Positions 58,663 to 64,000 of a stretch of DNA of 64,000 bases are shown piece after piece. The stretch is from JBCBKL01 sp038521825 (GTDB lineage Bacteria > Pseudomonadota > Alphaproteobacteria > Rhodobacterales > Rhodobacteraceae), in contig JBCBKL010000020.1 of NCBI GenBank assembly GCA_038521825.1, forward strand, positions 1 through 64,000. The letters are read 5' to 3'. The translations under genes were made by a program, and so were the position numbers. The stretch's first letter is position 1. The number at the start of each line of letters is the position of its first letter. The notes beneath the pieces were generated by a model that was not told the origin of the DNA, ran no database searches, and worked only from the letters and a program-made list of their open reading frames with translations.

Positions 58663-59087
58663 GGCCGGATATAGGCGAACCCGTTCTCTTGCAGTTCGAT
58701 CAGGCGCACCACGCCGGACGGAACCATCTTAGCCTCCGTCATCAGTTCGACCGGGGCGCCCGCTTTTTCCGACATCTTGCGATGCGTATTACCGCAGGCC
58801 GCAAAGCTAAGGTTGTCCATCTCAAGCGACATGGCGCTGATCCGCTGTTCGACTGGGGATTTTCCGGGGATAAGCATGTTGAGCCCGGGCCCGTATGTCA
58901 CGACTTCCACCACGACATCATCGCCTTGCCCCTCGTAATAGGCGGTCAGGTTCTGAACGTTGTTGAGCGCCATGTTCATCAGTTGCGGGTCATTTTCGTC
59001 CACATGAACGGCGACATAGTGCGTCATCCCTTCGGCAAGCACCCCGGTTGCCGCCATCATGGCCAGGCCCGCGATCAGATGTTTCAT
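58659..59087 (-). CDS. Secreted DsrE-like protein
   Basis: 142 residues with signal peptide (MKHLIAGLAMMAATGVLA). HYVAVHVDENDPQLMNMALNNVQNLTAYYEGQGDDVVVEVVTYGPGL is the DsrE fold, and FAACGNTHRKM contains the conserved Cys position of periplasmic members. Cytosolic DsrE proteins carry sulfur; the role of secreted forms is unknown. It is followed 59 bases upstream by the start of a separate minus-strand gene. Confidence 0.78.
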   Translation of the reverse strand: MKHLIAGLAMMAATGVLAEGMTHYVAVHVDENDPQLMNMALNNVQNLTAYYEGQGDDVVVEVVTYGPGLNMLIPGKSPVEQRISAMSLEMDNLSFAACGNTHRKMSEKAGAPVELMTEAKMVPSGVVRLIELQENGFAYIRP

Positions 59088-59146
59088 CGATCATACTCCA
59101 TTTTATGAATATGTACGATGGCCCGGTTCGGGTGAGTTGGCAAGCC

Positions 59147-59524
59147 TCAGCTGGTACCCGAAAGGACCAGCCAGACGACAAAGAGCCCGACAATGACCAG
59201 GATGTTGAAGGCGATGGCCCCGGCGAGACCAAGCCAGAAATCCTTGCGCCGCTCTGCAGGGTTGATCCCTTCGAGATGCTGGAGGATTTCTTTCTCGGCC
59301 CGTGCGAGGGCCTGCAGATCGATGCGATTTCTGAGTTTTGGATGGTCTGCAATCTTGGCAGCGGCCACGATCTGATCCCCCTGCGCCCGTATCCGGCGCG
59401 GCAGATGCGCCTGCGCACGCCGCAGGGCAGTTTCGAGGTCGTTCGACTTGACGCCCAGCCGTTCGGCCAGTGCCTCGCGAATGCGGATGCTTCGAGCTTC
59501 GATATTCTGCGCCTCCGGTGTCAT
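59147..59524 (-). CDS. Small C-terminally anchored membrane protein
   Basis: 125 residues. The first ~95 are helical and rich in Arg/Ala/Glu (ALRRAQAHLPRRIRAQGDQIVAAAKIADHPKLRNRIDLQALARAEKEILQHLEGI), then FWLGLAGAIAFNILVIVGLFVVWLVL forms one C-terminal membrane anchor. The topology would place the helical part in the cytoplasm. I do not recognise the family. It lies between the DsrE-like gene and the esterase gene with no link to either. Confidence 0.6.
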   Translation of the reverse strand: MTPEAQNIEARSIRIREALAERLGVKSNDLETALRRAQAHLPRRIRAQGDQIVAAAKIADHPKLRNRIDLQALARAEKEILQHLEGINPAERRKDFWLGLAGAIAFNILVIVGLFVVWLVLSGTS

Positions 59525-59600
59525 TGCGACTGACTAACCTCCTGCTTTCGCAGTCTCAATCCCTCTGGTCAGACAAAGCCAATCCGGGTAGCGAGGGACC

Positions 59601-60365
59601 ATGCTGGCATACACTGAATTCGGCCCCGCGACGGGCAAACCGCTCTTGATCGCGCATGGCCTCTTTGGATCGGGGCGCAACTGGGGCGTCATTGCAAAAC
59701 GGCTGTCGGACAGCCGCCGCGTCATAGCGGTTGATATGCGAAACCACGGGCAAAGCCCATGGACGGATACCCATACTTACGAGGATCTGGCGAGCGATCT
59801 GGCAGAGGTGATCAACACGCTTGGCGCCCCGATGGACATCGTCGGGCATTCGATGGGTGGCAAGGCGGCGATGGCCGTTGCCCTGCTTAATCCCGAGGCG
59901 GTTGACCGGCTTTTGATCGGCGATATCGCACCGGTTTCCTACGGTCACGACCAGTCACAATACATTGGCGCCATGCGCGCCGTTAACCTTTCGGCCATTT
60001 CGCGCCGGTCTGAGGCCGAGGCACAATTGGCCGCGCAAGGGATCGAACCAGCCCTTTGCGCGTTCTTCACCCAATCGCTCGACGCAGCTGGTCAAAAGTG
60101 GCGGTTCAATCTCGACACGCTTGAGGCCGAGATGTCAAAAATACTTTCTTTTCCTAAGCTTGCTGGCCAATTCGAGGGGCCTACCCTGTTCCTGTCCGGA
60201 GCGGATTCTGATTACGTGAAACGCGAGCATCGCCCAATCATCGGGCCCCTCTTTCCGAACGCCCGGTTCGCGAAACTCAAGAATGCCGGCCATTGGCTGC
60301 ATGCCGACGATCCGCGTGGGTTTGAATCCGCCGTTCGCATTTTCATGGGCGCCCCCACCTCTTGA
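59601..60365 (+). CDS. Alpha/beta hydrolase, YbfF-type esterase
   Basis: 254 residues. The nucleophile Ser is in VGHSMGGKAAMAVAL; AHGLFGSGRNWG is the oxyanion loop, and the C-terminal LKNAGHWLHADDP carries the His. MRNHGQSPWTDTHTYEDLASDL is diagnostic of YbfF esterases, which hydrolyse short acyl esters and possibly acyl-CoA. It is 61 bases before a Cfa-like gene in the same direction. Confidence 0.88.
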   Translation: MLAYTEFGPATGKPLLIAHGLFGSGRNWGVIAKRLSDSRRVIAVDMRNHGQSPWTDTHTYEDLASDLAEVINTLGAPMDIVGHSMGGKAAMAVALLNPEAVDRLLIGDIAPVSYGHDQSQYIGAMRAVNLSAISRRSEAEAQLAAQGIEPALCAFFTQSLDAAGQKWRFNLDTLEAEMSKILSFPKLAGQFEGPTLFLSGADSDYVKREHRPIIGPLFPNARFAKLKNAGHWLHADDPRGFESAVRIFMGAPTS

Positions 60366-60426
60366 CGTAACGCAACCCATCCCCGACCCTATCATCTGCC
60401 ACCACATTCGCATTGGGGAGTGGGAG

Positions 60427-61638
60427 ATGTGGGAAAAGCTGATTGACCGTTTTTTGAACGGTATGATGGTGCGTGACCGGCTGACAGTGACCTTTCCGGA
60501 CGGCACCGACAGAGATTACGGACCCAACACGGGGCGGGCCGCGCATATCGCCATTCCGCGGCGGTCAACCCTGCGTGCCCTGTGCATCAATCCCGAACTG
60601 GGTCTGGGCGAGGGATACATGAACGGCGCCATTCTTTTGCGGAACACGACGCTTGAGGGGCTGTTGAAGATCCTGATCCGCAACCGCGAAGCCGGGCATA
60701 TGCCCGGCTGGGTTCTGGCCGCTGATCGCGCCCGGTTTCACATGCGACGGTTTTTGCAGCGCAACGCGCCTGCGGCATCCAGACAGAACGTGGCCCACCA
60801 CTACGATATCTCGGACGACCTCTATCGCCTCTTTCTTGATGATGACATGCAGTATTCCTGCGCCTATTTCAGACGAGACGGCATGTCACTGGAAGAGGCG
60901 CAGGCCGCAAAAAAGGCCCATATCGCCAGCAAGCTGCAGATCGAACGCGACATGTGCGTGCTGGATATCGGTTGTGGATGGGGTGGGATGGCCATGACGC
61001 TGGCCCGCGACTACGGGGCGCGGGTGACGGGCATTACTCTTTCCGAAAACCAACTTGAAACGGCAAGAAAGCGGGCCGAGGCCGCTGGCCTTTCAGACCG
61101 CGTCACCTTTGAGCTGCGCGACTACCGTCATGTAGAGGGAGCATATGACCGGATCGTCAGCGTCGGCATGCTGGAACACGTGGGGACCCCGAACTATGCC
61201 ACTTATTTCGGAAGGGTCGAAGAGTTGCTGACCCCCGATGGCGTGGCCCTGATCCATACGATAGGGCGATCCGCGCCGCCGATCGCGCAGAGCGCGTGGA
61301 TCAACAAGTACATCTTTCCCGGCGGCTATGTACCGTCATTGTCCGAGCTGGCAGGGCCCATTGAGCAGTCGGGGCTGTGGCAGATGGATATCGAGATCTG
61401 GCGTCTGCACTACGCCAAGACCCTTCGGCATTGGAGAACCCGTTTCGAAGCACATCTGGACGAGATCAGCGCGACCTATGACGAGCGTTTCGTCCGAATG
61501 TTCCGGTACTATCTGACAGCATGCGTCATTGCGTTCGAGGATCAGCGACAGGCCGTCTATCAATTCCAACTGGCCAAGAATCGGGATGCGGTGCCGCTGA
61601 CGCGGGATTACCTGCATTCCGGTTCAGCGCGGGCCTGA
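60427..61638 (+). CDS. Cyclopropane-fatty-acyl-phospholipid synthase family protein
   Basis: 403 residues from ATG 60427. The N-terminal domain is LTVTFPDGTDRDYGPNTGRAAHIAIP...PELGLGEGYMNGAI; the SAM motif VLDIGCGWGGMAMTLA is at about 178-192, followed by HYDISDDLYRLFLDDDMQYSCAYF and GYVPSLSEL. It would methylenate membrane lipid double bonds or carry out a related lipid methylation, and in this group may act on unsaturated acyl chains. It follows the esterase gene. A longer upstream frame overlapping the esterase is rejected. Confidence 0.88.
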   Translation: MWEKLIDRFLNGMMVRDRLTVTFPDGTDRDYGPNTGRAAHIAIPRRSTLRALCINPELGLGEGYMNGAILLRNTTLEGLLKILIRNREAGHMPGWVLAADRARFHMRRFLQRNAPAASRQNVAHHYDISDDLYRLFLDDDMQYSCAYFRRDGMSLEEAQAAKKAHIASKLQIERDMCVLDIGCGWGGMAMTLARDYGARVTGITLSENQLETARKRAEAAGLSDRVTFELRDYRHVEGAYDRIVSVGMLEHVGTPNYATYFGRVEELLTPDGVALIHTIGRSAPPIAQSAWINKYIFPGGYVPSLSELAGPIEQSGLWQMDIEIWRLHYAKTLRHWRTRFEAHLDEISATYDERFVRMFRYYLTACVIAFEDQRQAVYQFQLAKNRDAVPLTRDYLHSGSARA

Positions 61639-61998
61639 TCCGCGCTCCCTGGGGGCGAAGGAAAAGCCGCGCAGGCGGAAAACTGGCCGCCGGACGCACG
61701 CCTTCCCCAAGACACACCCGACTAAACCACCTTCTGCCTACGCGGCCCGGTCGGCCAATACCGACCGTTCCGTTCGCCGATGCCCACTCACGCCAAAGAC
61801 AGACGAACGGAATCTCTGATCTAGCAAACTCCCTTGTCGTAGGACACTGCCAGCCTTTCAGTTGCCCGAACTTGACATAGGTCAATTTCCGGAGCCATGG
61901 CCGACCCCAAAACGTGCATTGCAATAAACCAAACGCAGGCGTGAGTTGCGGCCCGCGCCACTGCGTGACAGGAAAGCGCGAAAACCGGGGACCGATCC
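61639..61998. other. Intergenic region upstream of the ThDP enzyme
   Basis: 360 bases with no credible gene. It includes an FNR-type dyad at 61872-61885 and a -10-like CAATAA near 61922. No clear terminator for the Cfa-like gene was seen; there are only GC-rich short stems. Confidence 0.6.
61872..61885 (+). promoter_or_regulatory. FNR/FnrL-type box TTGAC-ATAG-GTCAA
   Basis: A perfect 5-4-5 dyad, 114 bases before the ThDP gene start. It matches the TTGAY-N4-RTCAA class used by FnrL, DNR and NnrR. A -10-like CAATAA (61922-61927) lies 37 bases downstream, compatible with class I or II activation. Confidence 0.6.
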
Positions 61999-63609
61999 AT
62001 GACCGATACGCCGCGCACCGCAGATGTCTTGGCAAAACGTTTGTATGAGGAAGGCTGCCGCTATGCCTTCGGCATGCCCGGTGGCGAGGTGCTGACCCTG
62101 GTCGATGCCCTTGAAAAGGCTGGCATTCGCTTTGTGCTGGCCAAACACGAAAACGCCGCCGCCTTCATGGCCGAAGGCACGTGGCACCGCACTGGCGCAC
62201 CCGGCATCCTTGTCGCGACTGTAGGCCCCGGGGCGCTGAACGGCGTCAATGCGGTGGCGAATGCCCATCAGGATCGGGTGCCCCTGATCGTGCTGGCCGG
62301 CTGCGTCGATGCCGACGAAGCGCAGACCTACACCCATCAGGTGCTGGATCAGACGCAGGTCTTCGGGTCAATTACCAAGGCATCGTTCACCCTGAACACC
62401 GGCGCTACCCATGTCATCGCCGACAAGGCCGTCGCCATCGCGACCGAGGGGCAGCCGGGCCCGGTTCATATCGATGTCCCAATCTCGGTCGCGAATGCAC
62501 CCTCATCCGACCGCCCGGTCCAACGCCGCCCGGCGGCTACCATGGCCCCGGCGGGACAAGATTTGCAGGCGGCGCGCGATCTTTTTGCAAACGCCAAGCG
62601 CCCAATCATCATTGCCGGCGTTGATGCCGTCAACGAAGATGCCGGACAGGCCATTACAGATCTCGCCAAAAGACACGCCATCCCCGTCGTAACGTCCTAC
62701 AAAGCCAAGGGATTGCTGTCCGAGGACGATCCGCTCGCCCTGGGCGGGGCCGGCCTGTCACCCAAGGCCGATGCGATCCTGCTGCCCTTCCTCCAGCAAT
62801 CCGATCTGGTCATCGGCATCGGCTATGACCCGATCGAGATGCGCGTCGGCTGGCGGGATTTTCTCGCGCCTGCACAGCAGATGATCGACATCACCGCCAT
62901 GCCAAACCATCATTACATGCATCAGGGCACACTCAACATCGTGGGCGATTGCAACGCCAGCCTGGAAGCCATCACGGATGAGACCACACCCCAGTCGCGA
63001 TGGACGGCGGAGGAAGTGGCGGCCTGCAAGTCTGCGCTGACGCAAGCCTTTCCGACGGATGAAGAATGGGGCCCTGGGGCGATCATCGACATCTGTCGAA
63101 CCACCCTGCCCCGCAACGTGCTGGCCACCGCCGACAGCGGCGCGCACCGGATCCTGCTAAGCCAGATGTGGCAATGCTATGAGCCAAGGGGCCTGATGCA
63201 ATCTTCGGCCCTTTGCACGATGGGATGCGCCGTTCCGCTGGCCATGGGCGCCGCCGTTGCCTCGCAGGATCGCATGGTCGTCAGCTTTTCCGGCGACGCG
63301 GGTTTCCTGATGGTTGCGGGCGAACTGGCAACCGCCAAGGAACTGGGATTGAAAACGATCTTCGTCGTGTTTGTGGATGCATCGCTGGCCCTCATCGAGC
63401 TGAAACAACGCCAGCGTCAGCTGCCGAATGCGGGAGTCGATTTCGGCACCCACGATTTTGCCGCTATGGGTGAGGCGTTTGGTGGCGCGGGGCATCAAGT
63501 GCATTCGCGGCAGGAACTGACCGTAGCGCTGAAACAGGCCATGGCCGCCGACACCTTCACCGTCATCGCGGCACATATCGAACGGGGGGCCTATGACGGA
63601 CGCATCTAA
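61999..63609 (+). CDS. Thiamine pyrophosphate enzyme, acetolactate synthase-like
   Basis: 536 residues. The ThDP-activating Glu51 is in LAKHENAAAFMAEG. The Mg/ThDP motif begins with GDAGFLMVAGELATA at about 432 and continues to DASLALIELKQRQRQ. The overall fold is that of ALS-type decarboxylases, but no regulatory small subunit is adjacent, so ordinary branched-chain synthesis is unlikely. It overlaps the CoA transferase start by 17 bases, so it may decarboxylate a 2-oxo acid or acyl-CoA made from that enzyme's product. An FNR-type box upstream suggests anaerobic expression. Confidence 0.82.
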   Translation: MTDTPRTADVLAKRLYEEGCRYAFGMPGGEVLTLVDALEKAGIRFVLAKHENAAAFMAEGTWHRTGAPGILVATVGPGALNGVNAVANAHQDRVPLIVLAGCVDADEAQTYTHQVLDQTQVFGSITKASFTLNTGATHVIADKAVAIATEGQPGPVHIDVPISVANAPSSDRPVQRRPAATMAPAGQDLQAARDLFANAKRPIIIAGVDAVNEDAGQAITDLAKRHAIPVVTSYKAKGLLSEDDPLALGGAGLSPKADAILLPFLQQSDLVIGIGYDPIEMRVGWRDFLAPAQQMIDITAMPNHHYMHQGTLNIVGDCNASLEAITDETTPQSRWTAEEVAACKSALTQAFPTDEEWGPGAIIDICRTTLPRNVLATADSGAHRILLSQMWQCYEPRGLMQSSALCTMGCAVPLAMGAAVASQDRMVVSFSGDAGFLMVAGELATAKELGLKTIFVVFVDASLALIELKQRQRQLPNAGVDFGTHDFAAMGEAFGGAGHQVHSRQELTVALKQAMAADTFTVIAAHIERGAYDGRI

Positions 63610-64000
63610 GCCCATGGCGCTAGACGGGATCGTCGTTCTGGATCTCAGCCGCATTCTTGCCGGTCCGACAGCCACGCAGCTTTTGGGTGATCTAGGTGCG
63701 GAGGTGATCAAAATCGAGAACCCCAAGACGGGCGGGGACGACACGCGTACGTGGGGACCGGTCTATGCCAAGGGTGCTGACGGCACACCGACGGACCTGT
63801 CAGCCTATTTCATGTCTGCCAATCGCAACAAGAAATCAGTTGCCGTGGATCTGTCGACCGAAGACGGGCAGGCCACCACTCGTGCGCTGGCGGCGCGGGC
63901 CGACGTGGTGATCGAAAACTACAAACCCGGCGGGCTTTCGAAATTTGGCCTCGATCACGATACGTTACGGCGTGCCCATCCCGGCCTCGTCTATTGTTCG
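63593..64000 (+). CDS. CaiB/BaiF family (class III) CoA transferase, truncated by window end
   Basis: The first 136 residues are present, from ATG 63593 overlapping the ThDP gene (ATG 63614 is alternative). ALDGIVVLDLSRILAGPTATQLLGDLGAEVIKIENPKTGGDDTR and MSANRNKKSVAVDL, ADVVIENYKPGGLSKFGLD are the standard N-terminal motifs. The catalytic Asp (~169) lies beyond the window. Members move CoA between carboxylic acids, such as formyl-, carnitinyl- or succinyl-CoA. Its coupling to the ThDP gene suggests one pathway. Confidence 0.87.
   Translation, partial: MTDASKPMALDGIVVLDLSRILAGPTATQLLGDLGAEVIKIENPKTGGDDTRTWGPVYAKGADGTPTDLSAYFMSANRNKKSVAVDLSTEDGQATTRALAARADVVIENYKPGGLSKFGLDHDTLRRAHPGLVYCS

Noticed and set aside
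61999..63609. Catabolic or biosynthetic acetolactate synthase (ilvB/alsS) call
   Set aside because: No small subunit is adjacent, the partner is a CoA transferase, and there is no branched-chain gene nearby. Kept as a ThDP enzyme of unknown substrate.
1..64000. CRISPR arrays, rRNA operons, complete prophage or gene transfer agent
   Set aside because: No direct-repeat arrays with spacers, no rRNA, and no capsid, portal or terminase-like protein was seen anywhere in the window.

Overview
The window is chromosomal DNA of an alphaproteobacterium, most likely Rhodobacterales (Roseobacter group). The evidence is the high-GC coding style, the murA-DUF2948-GNAT-hisD-UPF0262-phosphatase order, a GcrA cell-cycle regulator, a petABC cytochrome bc1 operon with a Tat-type Rieske protein, and two FnrL-type boxes (TTGAY-N4-RTCAA). 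It is gene-dense, with many ATGA/GTGA/TTGA stop-start overlaps.

Layout. 1-363: 3' end of a large serine recombinase running antisense into tRNA-Thr(GGT), apparently the edge of an integrated element lying to the left. 433-6977: small basic protein, murA, DUF2948, acetyltransferase, hisD, membrane protein, UPF0262, LMW phosphatase, NTF2-like protein, acetyltransferase. 6982-9830 (minus): a cysteine-rich lipoprotein and a large MscS channel. 10002-17723: a tightly overlapped eight-gene glycan operon (nucleotide-sugar dehydrogenase, four glycosyltransferases, histidine phosphatase, polysaccharide deacetylase, methyltransferase). 17804-20297: an accessory-looking strip with a PA14-like secreted protein, orphan genes, a motif cluster, a candidate FnrL-driven small RNA, a possible IS scar and a HEPN-like gene. 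It ends at the 3' side of tRNA-Phe. 20363-22505 (minus): tRNA-Phe, yacG, rng, maf, infA, a housekeeping block that looks inverted relative to hisD-UPF0262-phosphatase. 22585-27866: nitrilase-type amidohydrolase, Asp/Glu racemase, cysteate lyase/D-cysteine desulfhydrase-like enzyme and HisD-like sulfopropanediol-dehydrogenase-type enzyme, with a divergent LysR regulator.

27871-30582: site-2-type protease, sirtuin, PCuAC copper chaperone, DUF2946-like protein, rpmB. 30713-34195: meaB and divergent hrpB. 34416-38641 (minus): panE, argF, argD and an acidic Calx-beta-like protein. 38890-42387: gcrA and petABC. 42529-47717: TetR regulator, homocysteine methyltransferase-like enzyme, secreted protein, acetyltransferase, methyltransferase, OYE-type flavoenzyme. 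47759-52037 (minus): RND efflux pump. 52324-54269 (minus): FrhB-like iron-sulfur flavoprotein and nadK. 54442-58662: glyA, M20 peptidase, haloacetate-dehalogenase-like hydrolase, HD protein. 58659-59524 (minus): DsrE-like protein and a small membrane protein. 59601-61638: YbfF-type esterase and a cyclopropane-fatty-acid-synthase-like enzyme. 61999-64000: a ThDP enzyme and a truncated CoA transferase behind a perfect FNR-type dyad.

Most noteworthy: (1) a complete-looking anaerobically controlled sRNA gene at 19032-19200; (2) two ~108-bp intergenic clusters, 16 kb apart, each with four copies of an ATTGTACGWTTTGG-like motif; (3) the compact glycan operon, which lacks flippase and polymerase; (4) the HisD-like/CuyA-like/racemase/amidohydrolase cluster with its own LysR regulator; (5) an FrhB-family protein translationally coupled to nadK. 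All functions come from reading motifs by eye; no database search was run.
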